NCBI GenBank assembly: GCA_036250195.1 | Contig: JAVHZZ010000010.1 | Coordinates: 109,039,778 to 109,103,777, forward strand | Direction of reading: 5' to 3' | Length of the DNA: 64,000 nucleotides | DNA from: Mixophyes australis | Lineage: Eukaryota; Chordata; Amphibia; Anura; Limnodynastidae | In this document: positions 47,567 to 59,582 of the stretch, in pieces | How the letters are laid out: each line of letters begins with the position of its first letter | How positions within the stretch are numbered: position 1 is the stretch's first letter | Position numbers and translations under genes: made by a program | Notes under the pieces: model-generated | The model's database searches: none | What the model was told of the DNA's origin: nothing | Seen by the model: the letters and a program-made list of their open reading frames with translations, nothing else

Positions 47567-49214
47567 TCTTTTGAACCACTAGGCCACACCCTACAAACAC
47601 ACTTGAATTAGCGCACACCAGAAGCGCCTACTTTTGGGTTATCGTGGTGCACGGGAATATATCTCCCATTCCCATGGTTCAGGACACACATGCCAAAGGT
47701 GGGACAGTCCCTCCAGTTCGGGACTGTGGTGACATATTAAACTGTAATTTGCTGACAAAGGTTTTTTTCTTTTCTTGTTAAATTGACATGCAAAACAGAT
47801 TGCAACATAGTAAACGTTACTCAGGTTCCGTCAAGTGCAGAAAAACTGTTTCAACAACAAATATCCTAAACTTATTGGTTGTCTTCCCCCGAGAAGCGCT
47901 GCTTGTACACGTCACACCTTGGGGCTATTGATTCCAGATGGAAGACTTTGACCTCCGTCCCCTGTTTCTCCCTCCTTATTGTGGATGACCCCTTGACCTA
48001 CGCTGTTACCTTAACACTGGTTTGCAGCCAGCTCCTCCTCAGCTTCTGCCTTAACATGCTCAGAGGTGCTGATTTATTATGAGAACACAGAATGATGCTG
48101 ACTAGCCATCTTGCTGCGTTTATGGAATATCACTTTACCAGTCTGCGGTTAGCGTCCTGCTGGGACCTGAGGCTGCCTACGGCACACGGGGGTCTGCGGA
48201 GTCTGCGGCAGGAAGCAGCTGCCCTACAACACAGAGATTAAAGGAAAACTAAACGTCTTTCCTCCTCAATGCTTAAATAAGACCAACTTTTTCCTTGCCA
48301 AGTAGGAACTAATTCATCTGAACAAAAAAAAAAATCAAACTTTAGATATTTTTAAAAAAAACCACATTATTTTAAGGGAAATAAAAACTGCCTGGAAGTA
48401 AGGAGAAGTTGTATTATTTTTATGAAACATTCTATCAACATACAAATCAAACATTTTCACTGTGATTTGCATCCGGATTTCATTGCAAAATTCTTCTCCG
48501 CTCATATTGGGAAAATACAATGACGAGTATGGACGAGAAAACAATCCACAAAAATCTTTTTGCATTAATAAATATAAAATGATAGATACTGTTTGTAGCT
48601 GGCCAAGTTCATGTGTTGTGCTTAGTAACGCATTTCACCATCTACATGATACAATGGTGACACACAGGATTATACAACCCTTCTGTTCCAAAGACTATAA
48701 TTTGTTATCTGAATTGATTGGTAATTAGTTGTGAGAAGACCTGGTACCTGCTCACCCTCTGATTCTGCATGAAAATGACTTGGGTTATACCCGGCTCACT
48801 AAACCTGTGCATTCTACAGGGTAATGTCTACAAGATAACTCAGCATTCAGCCGTCCATTCTGGCAGCTCTAAGATTCATCAGCAAACCTGGTGAGAACAG
48901 ACAGAATGAAGTAACTCGCTGCTGCCAAACCCTTCACAGACTGAGTCACGGTCATGACTCCTTGTAGTCCAGGCACAGAGTTTCTGCTGATCCACGTGTT
49001 TTTTCCTCTATGTATAAGCCACAATAAGGGCTACTGACTGTGCAGAACATTGTGGCAGACGTGTACAGGAGGACGTCACTGAATCAGTTACACTGTACAG
49101 TGCAACTCTTTATCCCACAAATCATTTCTATGCAGAATAAAACGCTATGTATTGATGAATGTTTAACAAGGGTTCAGAATTATTTGACTTTGGATCCTGC
49201 AGGAACAAACACCT
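47567..49214. other. Gene-free sequence
   Basis: No exon was recognised. GGGACAGTCCCTCCAGTTCGG near 47702 belongs to a repeat type also hinted at 33060 and 18195. Confidence 0.35.
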
Positions 49215-49215
49215 T

Positions 49216-49408
49216 GGAGTAAAATGTATCAAGATGCGAGTTTCCGGCGGGTTTGGAAAGTGGAGATGTTGCCTATAGCAACCAATCATATTCTAGTTGT
49301 CATTTTGTAGAATATACTACATAAATGATAACTAGAATCTGGTTGCTATAGGCAACATCTCCACTTTAAAACCCGCTAGAAACTCGCAGCTCGATAAATT
49401 TAGACATA
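49216..49408. mobile_element. Foldback MITE, copy E
   Basis: It has the same structure as copies C and D. Palindromes lie at 49268-49282 (GTTGCCTATAGCAAC, followed by CAATCA) and 49342-49356 (GTTGCTATAGGCAAC). Confidence 0.85.
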
Positions 49409-52400
49409 AACAATTAACATTAATATGTATATTATAAACCAGTGCTTGTGCTGCCCTGTAGCCTTTAAAAGGGCAGCGGATGACCCTTAATCTCTGTAAT
49501 AAATGTAACATTTAATCGAAAAATAGACACCGATGTGTTACAAGTGTTACAAGATATAATGAACAAATCCAACAATTCAGGGTGACCAGATTTTCACCAT
49601 TTTTTGAAAATTGGGCTAGAACGGACACAACACAATTCTGCAGAGGGGTTTCCTGTACCCCACAAATTGACAACTTTTTCTGATTTCAGATGTGCTGCTG
49701 GCGCTGTGTGACCTCCCTGCGCTGCGCGGAGATCTCGTGTCATCTCCAACCGAGAAGCATCATGAACACACTTTCCAACTGCCCCTTATTTGGATCCAAA
49801 TCCCCCTGTTATAATTTACACTTTAAAGGTTATAAAAAAAATTCTATGGCCGGAAATTTCAGGTTTGTTTTCAGACTTTACAGAGTGCAAAATTACAGGA
49901 GCATGCGCCTCGATTTGCGCAAGTGTGCTTAGATTTCCTGAAAGACGCAGATGAGCCGCATTTTGCGCAGTAGGAAGGGTGCAGGTGTACGGAGTGAGGG
50001 CGTTCCTAGTGAAGTATAAAGTAGGCGCAGTGGCGTGTTGCGTTCTGTGGCAGAGTACAGAAATGAGATTTCATTTTGCGGAGCGAAATTATTATAATGA
50101 GATAAAGGAGTGGTGAGGGGGCGTTTTCTGGGACGCCCCTTGATGCACATGGTTGTTCTGCAAAAGGACTTGAATTTTGCACCAGCTCAAAGGCGGAGTT
50201 CGATTCTCATCCTGTAGTTATAATGGGAACTGTTCTGTGTCTGCATGTTACACTCCATCAGAGAGCTCATTTCCTTGATAAAGTGACAGGTGTAATAATG
50301 ACAGTCCCGATGTTCCCTATAACTTAGGCCATAAATGGAGATAAACCAATGGTAGTTTAGGAGAAGCACTGAAAAGTTTAGTTAATGAATGCAGTGTTAC
50401 TACAGTACCTGAGAGGTTCGGCTGTCATGTGACATCACCAACGGATTACTCCGCCTCTCTGACTACGGACAGGAGGCATGCACCTTAAACTGAGCCTCCG
50501 AAATAACTTATTATCTGGTTTTATTTGTGGCGTGATTACACTTTTGTCCACTGTGTGGCACCGTTGTCTGAGTGACATGACAACAAGACCTTTTCACTGC
50601 TGGAATATGGAGTTCACTAGTGTAACATAATGAAAATAGGTCATTCATCCGTACTGAAGACCCAGGATGTGGGATACGTCTAATACTAATATTTGTGTCT
50701 CTCTAAAAAATGATACTAGGTAAACATGCCAGATGAATAGTAATACTGTTGCTAAAAATCTATTGCCTGTTATCATATTGCCCGGTACATCTAAGAGGTT
50801 ACATGGGAAACCTAATGTAACAAGTTTACTTGTACCCACGTGATACCTGTCCTGTTAAAGCCACCTCAGGATCTTATTGACAGAATTAAACTGTTGCAAA
50901 ATGCTTTATTTTCAGAATAAAGTATTTTTTATTTCAGGAATGTTTTTTTTTTTTTTTTAAGTAATTATTAAAATAAAATAAAATCGTGTTAAGTAGTGTA
51001 TGAGAACACACACATATAACGTATTATATTATAGTGGAATGCTGCTGAACCAGTCTCCCGTACTAACATAGGTCTCCCTTGTGGGTAGAGCGGGTGGCCA
51101 TGACGTAGGCAGTTTTTAGCTGTGAATAAATAGATCTGATATCTGTAGATGTATATAGGTCGTTTCTCGTTGGATCAGTGACACAGTAAATGTTAGTTTA
51201 TGGTGACAATGTGCCATCTGTACAGGGTGATGACCATTCCGGTCACTATGCCCTACAGTACACAGCGTAGCACATTTATTTATTTTTCCTGTTGCTTTAA
51301 ACTCACATAATTCCCCACTGCTGAGTTTGCTCATGTGTCTTAATATTACATTGTACTAGTTTTAAATATGATCCGCATATAACCACTAAAATTCAAAACA
51401 CATTTGCCAGCCCAGTCACAAGGGTATCGTGAGGGGGAAGTCTATTTAGGAACCATCACATTTTCTTAACTTTAATTATCATTTCTTATTGCAATGATGA
51501 GAAATTATTTAACATGGCTGTTTATTACAATTCTTCAACTGGGACACTGACTCAGAGAGGAGCCTCACGGCGAATAATCTCTAGTAAAGTGATCACAATC
51601 ACTCTACCTCCAGGTCCTGATCTCTACGCTGCGTACGCGCAGAGTGCGATTTGCGATAGGAATTAGCGGAGGATCACAAAACCTTTTGGGGGGGGGGTCC
51701 AAAGGTCCCTCCCCAGTGATGCTCTCCCTATAGGATAGAAACTAAGCTTTTCAGAGCTTGGTAAATAGGTCCAGACCGCAGTCCCCATTGAGATAACGGG
51801 GGACTGCGGCGGTTTGCTGAATGCCTGATGTCTCCGTTAGGCTGATGTTAAGTAGCAAGAGAACTTCATTTCACCTAAACCATGCAGACACAGACGTTCC
51901 TACATGATTTAGTCTTGATAAATAGACCCCTAGGTGTAAGTATAACAATAATTACAGGACGAGGTAATCTCACGACGCAGGGTTTAGTTTGGGCACGGCT
52001 TCGGTATTTAGGAGGGGGTTGGACCGTAGCCACTGCCTGATTGCACATTAAAATTTGTTCTGAAATGATTAAGTGATTTCCAATTGTTTTAATTCACATT
52101 CTTGTTGGGCTCAGGCCAGAGCGGAGTCAGCTTGTTCTGACTTTTCATAGATAGGGAGTGGTAGATGTTTCCCTCTGGTTCAACATATGTAAAAATACCA
52201 TATGCATGAGATAAGTAGAATGTATTATTCAGTGTCTCTTGGATGCAGACTCACAGGACATTGTGAAGCTTTTGGAATGGAAGATTTACCCCAAAAGTCC
52301 CCACGTTTAGCAGTGAAATACGGAGGGACTTGCAGAGTTTAGGTGCAGTTTCTGTAAATGAAAGTCTGACTGAGCATACCGAACATGGATGGAATATGGG

Positions 52401-52596
52401 ACATAGATCAGTGGGTTGTAAGAGTGGACAGTTATTGTTCTTTTGTTCCTTTCCTGGAACTGTTGTGGGGTATTAATCAAAATGATTGAAACCAATAAAA
52501 AAATTATCCCATATTGATGTGTGACCCATAATCCACGTCTGGCTGTGCTAAATCAGATACGGTCCACTGTGCTATTTTTCTGCTTTATAAGTAATC
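49409..52596. other. Gene-free sequence
   Basis: No conserved exon was recognised. Scattered T-runs and A-runs are present, and a G10 run lies near 51686. Confidence 0.35.
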
Positions 52597-52604
52597 GTCT
52601 ATGA

Positions 52605-52751
52605 CAGTGTTGGCTAACCTGTGACAGTTTAGGTGTTGTGAAACTACAAGTCCCAGCATGCTTTGCCAATATATAGCAGCTTATTGCTGGAAGGGTATGT
52701 TGGGACTTGTAGTTTCACAACACCTGGAGTGTCACAGGTTAGCCAACACTG
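52605..52751. mobile_element. Palindromic hAT-like MITE with 8-bp target duplication
   Basis: The ends CAGTGTTGGCTAACCTGTGA and complement pair almost completely. Flanks GTCTATGA (52597-52604) and ATCTATGA (52752-52759) are an 8-bp duplication with one mismatch. Each arm holds a ZNF143/THAP11-like sequence: ACTACAAGTCCCAGCATGC at 52643-52661 and its diverged mirror at 52697-52713. Confidence 0.85.
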
Positions 52752-53054
52752 ATCTATGAGAATATCTTTACTGTCTCCCCCTCTCCTGGGTCAGGGACAT
52801 CTCTCTGAATATACGTTTACTCATACGGGTCTCTGTGTCCCCTGTCCCAAGTAATTCCTGAGAAAGACAACAACGCTTTCTCGAAGTCTTCCATGTTTTT
52901 TATTCTTTGGATGGGGCTGAATCTATACCCTGTACAGAAAGGAGGAGCAACATTTAGGAGACTTAAAAGAGAGAAAGATTTTAAGCTCTGCCATTTGATA
53001 TAGTCTGTCTGTGCAGGGGATTTACCTATTAAATTGTCAAGAAGCTACAAAGAC

Positions 53055-53240
53055 CTGTAGATTGTAAGCTCTCATGGACAGGGCTCTCTCTACCCTGTGT
53101 CTCATATCTGCATCTCCTCCGTCAAACTTGTATGTCCTTGTTCTGTTTCTATGTATAATTCATTTGTTTGTATGATTAGTTATAACATTATACTGTTCTG
53201 TGCTGCGGCTTTTGTGGCAACTTGTAAATAAACAATGATA
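53055..53240 (+). mobile_element. LINE-like 3' tail
   Basis: AGATTGTAAGCTCTCATGGA, followed by CTGTGCTGCGGCTTTTGTGG and AAATAAACAATGATAAGGATGA, matches the kind of tail seen at 20190-20320. There is no coding remnant. Confidence 0.35.
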
Positions 53241-53812
53241 AGGATGACATTAAATACTGCCTGAGGACATTCTGTTGTTTTATACAGTACTTTAATCTGA
53301 CATTACATACTGCCCGAATATTGTCTTTGTCATTACATAGACTATACCGCCCATTGTCCTCTGTCCTTTGGTAATATTTATACTCTGTAATACCGTATCT
53401 TCATTGTCACTGTGTGTTTGGCATTTAACGATTCCTCTTCTTGACCTATATCTCTTCCAAATTCCACTCAGGTTTGAGAACTTATCCTGGGTGTACTGGT
53501 GTCCTAGAAACGTAGGTATAGTTCTGTCAGTTAATGTTTTTCTCATTCCTCTACGTCTGTTTTTTATTAAAATTGTGGATTAGTCCATAAGATTTCCCTG
53601 GATGTTTGTCTCAGGAACCTACAGTAAATTCTCTGAGATCCATTGTACGGCCCCCACCTATTCTGCTCTAGGAAATGTACGGCTCAGAACTGTATCTCAT
53701 TTCTCCTCTGTTGGACAATAAGATCCTCTATAACTCACGTTTATCCGTGTAAGCTTATGGATTATAGCAGGTAAAGAATTCATTCTATAGAGAATGGAGA
53801 AGACAACCTCAC

Positions 53813-54640
53813 ACAATGTACACTGACTGGCCAGTATATTATGCCTTCCAGTTGGCACTCAAGTCAGCCCGAGTTAGCCGGACATGGACTCAACAAGCTG
53901 TGGTATATTCGCCACAGGGACGCTGTGTCCCTGGGGGTCCCATAGCTGTAGTAAATTAGCTGGTGGCGGAACCGTGCTCCTAAGTGCTTGTTCCGTCTCC
54001 TCCCACAGACGCTGGTTTGGATGAGATCTGGTGATGAGAAAGACACTACATCAAGTTGAGTTACGGTCATGTTCCTGGAACCGTTATAGGTCTTTCCACT
54101 GATTTGTGGGATGGGGTATTAACTTGCTTAAAAAGAAATTCCCATAAAGAAACACCGCTGCCAAACATGACCACCCTGACCAGCAACGATGTCCAGAGAT
54201 CTTGTGCCATTCAAACAGCACTGTACTTGTGTCTAGGGACTAATGTGTGCCACAAAGACACATCACACACCATTCCACCGCCAGCATTAGCCTGTACTGC
54301 TGATGCCCAGTAGCCTGTATTCATAGACTCATGTGGATCTTTCCATATCCTGGTCCTCCCATCTGTATGAAACAGCCATTACTGGGAATCTGGAGACCAG
54401 GAGATACTTTTCCATCAGGAGTGGAACTCGGTTATGTTACCTAAACCCGTGTCTGATCCATGACACGTTGTCTATCTTGTTGCATCTCTTTAAGTATATC
54501 TGTTATACTCAACTGTTAATTGTCAGTCTTTAGCTGTCTGTTGCTCACAGTCCATCAGTCCCTTCCATTAATGGTCAGTTTCTGATCATAGAATGTTATC
54601 TGGGTGATGAACCATTCTCAGTACAACGGTGACACTCATC
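53813..54640. mobile_element. Degraded DNA-transposon-like repeat
   Basis: It opens with TGTACACTGACTGGCCAGTA and contains GGACATGGACTCAACAAGCT, TTTGGATGAGATCTGGTGA and a Cys/Pro-rich stretch. This is the style of a common repeat in fish and frogs that starts with a GACTGGCCACTTTATTAG-like end. Recognition is from memory of that family and is tentative; the right border is unclear. Confidence 0.35.
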
Positions 54641-55221
54641 TGATAACCAGATCAGAGCCACTGCTCCTGTTGTGTTCATTCCATCCTGTCTGGCACCCAT
54701 TGCCCTGTGCATTTAGAGTTACGGAAATCTTCTACGTTGCGAAGTCTCTTTCTGAATGACACAAACATAGGAAGGAGAGGTGTTCCCGACAAACTGGCCG
54801 CTCTGTGTTTAAGATTCCAGGCGGGCTGGGAATGTACAGAGATCAGAGATGGGTCCTTTGTTGTCCTCGGCACAGGGGTCGCACAGTCGGCGCTGGTGTA
54901 ATGTGATTGGCGTATTAAAGCCAGGTCTCTATAGTCACTCTCTCCGGTACATGTGATACGTTCTGTACATATGTTACTTATGATTCAGTTCCAAACCACA
55001 CCAGCAATTTTGTAGTTGAAAAAACACAATATCATTGTAAAAAAAATACTCAGCTTGGTAATATATCGGTGATGATTAAAACAAGAATGTTTCATTTTTA
55101 TTGTGTATTAATATTATTTCACATTTCACAGTAATGTGAGTACTTATATTGGCAATACTTAATATAATGGTCGCAGCTGAATAAGTAAAACGTCTGTTTC
55201 GTTCATATATTTAAATGATCG

Positions 55222-55300
55222 TTAATAGCACAGGTGGGCACCCTGTGGCTTGCTAGCTGTTGTAGAACTACAAATCCCAGCATGCACTGCCAGCCAGGTT
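55222..55300. mobile_element. Half copy of a hAT-like palindromic MITE
   Basis: One arm only: GTGGGCACCCTGTGGC then GTAGAACTACAAATCCCAGC. ACTACAAATCCCAGCATGC at 55267-55285 is again a ZNF143/THAP11-like site. Confidence 0.7.
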
Positions 55301-55446
55301 ACATATTTTGTGTAATTGTGATCCAGTGTTTTCAGAGACGCAGAATAAAACGTTACTGTCATCCTGTGTTATAATAATTGTCCTGTTGTTGGTACACTGA
55401 GGTCTGGTAACGTTACTCAGCACTGACCGCAGATTGTCTCTTTCAG

Positions 55447-55537
55447 CGACAGAAGGATGATAAGGTCCAGGCAGAGCAGCCCAACAGCTGAGAGTCCTCG
55501 TGTTTGTTAAGTCCATTATCACTAAGTCCACATCAAG
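55447..55537 (+). other. Candidate 91-bp noncoding exon
   Basis: It lies between TTGTCTCTTTCAG and GGTGAGTACT, both strong. All three frames hit stops, so it could only be an untranslated exon (for example 5' UTR of the DENND2B-like transcript) or a chance pair of sites. It shows slightly higher GC than its flanks. Confidence 0.33.
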
Positions 55538-56052
55538 GTGAGTACTCCAAGTACTGTATGTAACCACCAGAGAGATGTGTCAGTATTGTGAGATATTAAG
55601 GAAGAACGTCACCATATTTATGTTTAATAAGCAATATTCAGTGGCTGCCAAGTGTGCAATATTTTTATTAATGATTATAGTATAAATAGTTTAAACTTCT
55701 TTTATAATAATTGTTTTTTGCATGCCTTCTGATGAGACTTTGTATTGCACATATGACTGTGTGTATCCTGCAGTCTCTTCTGTCTGTCTACGTATAGCCA
55801 GAACATGCTTATACCCAGATTCATATGGAAACGGTTCTTGAGATCTGCTCGTGCTAGAATACGGCCGGACGTACGTTCCTAGATTAATCAGGCCCTTCAA
55901 GTTCTCCAGTGTGTTAATCCCTGGAGAACTGTCAGTAACAGGCAGGGAAGGGGTGTAAATATTAGGGGGCACTGTCTCTTTTTTTTATTATTATTTAACC
56001 TTTCCAGCATGGACGAGTCATGAGACTTCAGTGGATCGTGTCCTCTAATATG

Positions 56053-56762
56053 TCAGTGCTCCATCATCTGAGCACCTCTCACCACCTCTGTTCAGTAAGA
56101 TCTTCTATGTGTGTGTGACTCTTGTGATCACTGCTCCATCATATGAGCACCTCTCACCACCTCTGTTCAGTAAGATCTTCTATGTGTGTGTGACTCTTGT
56201 AATCACTGCTCCATCATCTGAGCACCTCTCACCACCTCTGTTCAGTAAGATCTTCTATGTGTGTGTGACTCTTGTAATCACTGCTCCATCATCTGAGCAC
56301 CTGTCACTACCTCTGTTCAGTAAGATCTTCTATGTGTGTGTGACTCTTGTAATCACTGCTCCATCATCTGAGCACCTCTCACCACCTCTGTTCAGTAAGA
56401 TCTTCTATGTGTGTGTGACTCTTGTAACCACTGCTCTATCATCTGAGCACCTCTCACCAGTAAGATCTTCTATGTGTGTGTGTGACTCTTGTAATCACTG
56501 CTCCATCATCTGAGCACCTCTCACCAGTAAGATCTTCTATGTGTGTGTGACTCTTGTAATCACTGCTCCATCATCTAAGCACCTCTCACCAGTAAGATCT
56601 TCTATGTGTGTGTGACTCTTGTAATCACTGCTCCATCATCTGAGCACCTCTCACCAGTAAGATCTTCTATGTGTGTGTGACTCTTGTAATCACTGCTCCA
56701 TCATCTAAGCACCTCTCGCCAGTAAGATCTTCTATGTGTGTGTGACTCTTGTAATCACTGCC
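56053..56762. repeat. Minisatellite, 75-bp unit with 65-bp variants
   Basis: About 10 copies are built on GTAAGATCTTCTATGTGTGT and AATCACTGCTCCATCATCTG. The first half uses 75-bp units and the second half mostly units lacking ACCTCTGTTC. Each unit contains TCAC..AG/GTAAGA, a donor-like sequence. Confidence 0.95.
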
Positions 56763-57065
56763 GCCTCGTCTGGTTATTTCAGACTAACAAGGTGATGGAT
56801 ATTTTGTATTTACCCAATAGAGTGCCCCGTTGTGCTGGTTATATGAAACATGCCCCATCTATGTTGTCGTCCTGGTCCTCAAACTTCTCACCGGCTGGAG
56901 GAAACTTGTCACATAGCTGTTGCTCTTTTGTTTCTGGTTCCAGGACCTTTACCATAATTCACCGGTATTGGTCACATCGGCCCTGCGGCCGTCATTAATG
57001 ATTAAATGTGCTACCGTTATCTAGAGCGGAGGATCTTCACCCGCGCAGGCCAGGGACAAGATAAC

Positions 57066-57345
57066 GCATACTCACCAACTTTTTGCTCTTTCCCTCCGAG
57101 AGATCATAGAGAGGAGATGAGTCCCGTTATTTTGGCCCGGCCCATGACTCCAAAGCGTTATTTTGCTGCAGGGATTGGGGGCCAGAATTACACGATGGAC
57201 CGTGAATCGCGTCATGGTGGCTCCCACAAGGAAGTGGGCACGATGCGGGAGAATACCTGCTCTCCCGGGAGTCCAGGAGACCTATCTGGAATTCGGGAGT
57301 CTGCCACGGACATTCCCGGGAGAGTGGGCAAATATGGGATAATGT
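57066..57345. mobile_element. Old copy of the 15.7-kb MITE family
   Basis: The ends CATACTCACCAACTTTTTGC and GAGAGTGGGCAAATATGGG, with inner CTCCCGGGAGTCC and GAATTCGGGAGTCT, match the CTCCCGG-rich element at 15700-15989. It is heavily diverged. Confidence 0.6.
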
Positions 57346-59100
57346 TTGTAAATTCGATTTGCAACACATGACTTCGTTTTTTAACCTCTAATTATTATTT
57401 CCTTTATTAGCTGGTAAAGAACGATTGGTTTGCAGACAGTAAATCATTGTGATGCAGTGACAATAGCACGTGAAATATCCAGCAGGGTATTTCTTTCAGA
57501 CGCTAATCCTGCTACATATCATAATGACGATCGTTCAGGAGATATATATTTATTTATTAAGCCTTAAACCATGCGGAAACAGCTGTGTAGGCCTATTTTA
57601 CTATGAGGGCTATTCAACAAAAGCCTAACACAGAAGATATCAAAGATATATCCTGCTTAACCCAACACCGCACATTGCTGCTGTCCCCATAGTTCCCAAT
57701 TTATTAAGCTAGAGTTTGGTCCCTGATAGCGAACGCCGTTCTATCCAATGGGGAGAGCATCGCACGAGAGGGATCTTCGGATCCTCCCCTCCCTCCTATC
57801 ACTATTTGTTTTCTGAGAATGCGCGACCTGATGATGAGCGTAGGCCGGGGGGCCAGAACCTGTAAGGACATTCATCACAATCACGATCTCTTTACTAGAG
57901 ACTCTTCCCCGGGACCAGGTCTCATCGGAGCCCCTGTCCTGGCTGAACAATTTTGCTAAATTTTAACATAAAATAATTTCTTATAACTGCGATATGATCA
58001 TTAACGGGGGCAAAATGCGATGGGTCATAAATAGACCCCATGTTCCTAATAAATAGTGATATGATGACACCTCTGTCTGTTTATAACCCGAGGATGATGA
58101 CCTGGAGGTGAAGAATGTGATTGAAGGGCTGTTGTGATGTCACAAAGGTATTGTTCCGGACTGCGTGCCTGTTTTTTGGGCGTTGCATGTGGATTTGTAA
58201 GCAACATACAGAATGGAAAAATGTTGCATGGGGTGATGGATGGTGAATTGTGGCCATTATTAGTTTCTGCAAGATACACAGTGTGATGTGCGGCTGTGGG
58301 GCAGGTTTTATATAGCGATGAGACAGTTCATGAAGGGCTGAATACTGCACAAAATTAAATGTGTCCCTGATCAATCTTTTTTTTTTTTTTATTTGCTCAA
58401 TCTTGGCCCAAATAATGTATAATGCATAAATATACGTATGCCAACCACTGCATGTACAGAGATAATACTTTGAATGATGATGAGTGGGCAGAATGTGGGA
58501 GCACAATGATCACAGACACTGGCTGTACTGATGCTCACACAGTGGTCCTGTTACAGAGCTGTGATTGTACACTGAGCAGCTCCGCTACATTCATGTGATA
58601 TGACCAGCTGCCCTGGGAACATGCATTCTCTGTCCAATGACATCATCTGGCCCTTGCACACGTCTGTATAACACATCCCAGCCCTGATATGAGGAGTTAC
58701 TATAAGAACAGAACCTTGTGTAACACTTAGGAAGTGAACGCGATCTGTGAGTAAGGAGAGTTCCTTTGTGTTCTGTCCCTGCCCAGTATGTGAATGACTA
58801 GAAGTGGATGCTGGATAATGCAGTGTGCTGGGGGCGGGAGAGACACAGCCTCACTGCTGGGTGGGGGGAGAGAGAGAAACCTCACATAGGGACAAGTCTC
58901 CATGACCATTGCCCTGGTCAGCCTGGGAGAGCTCCACAGAGGGCTGGGAGGTCATAGGAAGCAGATGTGAGAGGGCACAACGGCTCTCAGAGGTCTTAGG
59001 CTGGGGACCCAGCAGAGAACTCGCCCATAGGACAAAGATTTTGTGTGGGAAATACAAAGCTGAGGATGGAGCGGAGACGCAGAGTCTGCACCCAAAAGGT
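57346..59100. other. Gene-free sequence; weak candidate alternative first exon near 58.7 kb
   Basis: No coding exon was recognised. GATCTGTGAGTAAGG at about 58742 is a strong donor-like sequence about 75 bp after GTATAACACATCCC. GTCTGCACCCAAAAGGTGATG near 59080 is a weaker one. Confidence 0.3.
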
Positions 59101-59513
59101 GATGAATTAAAATCTTCTTTCTGCTGCTCCTTCTGTCTGTAATACCTCTCTGTTTTACTCCTCTGTGTTCATGTTCCTTTCTGGATGCTGCATTCCGTGT
59201 GCTCTTGTGATCTCTAGTGCTTTGTGATCTCTGTTGTGTGGTGTTTTACATACATGTCGGTGGAGTGTATGTAAACGTGTCTACAGTTATATTCAGTGAC
59301 ATTCTGATCATATTTGCTTAGTAGGGATGGCCAGTGCTCCGTCTCCAAACCTAGAATCCAGTTCTGACCTGGAGCTCGGTTTCTGTAGCTTCTCTTTCTG
59401 TTATCTTCAATTGTTTTCAATGAAACGTAAAAGTAGATTATTATTTATATCCAATTAACATTTGCTAGACAGTTTCATCAAATATACTACATTTGTTATA
59501 ATAGTTGCAGAGC

Positions 59514-59582
59514 TGGAACATGTGAATAGTAGCTGGAACATGTGAATAGTAGCTGGAACATGTGAATAGTAGCTGGAACATT
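59514..59582. repeat. 20-bp tandem repeat
   Basis: AGCTGGAACATGTGAATAGT is repeated about 3.5 times without change. Confidence 0.95.

Noticed and set aside
47031..47611. Several long frames on both strands
   Set aside because: They are products of a 39-bp minisatellite.
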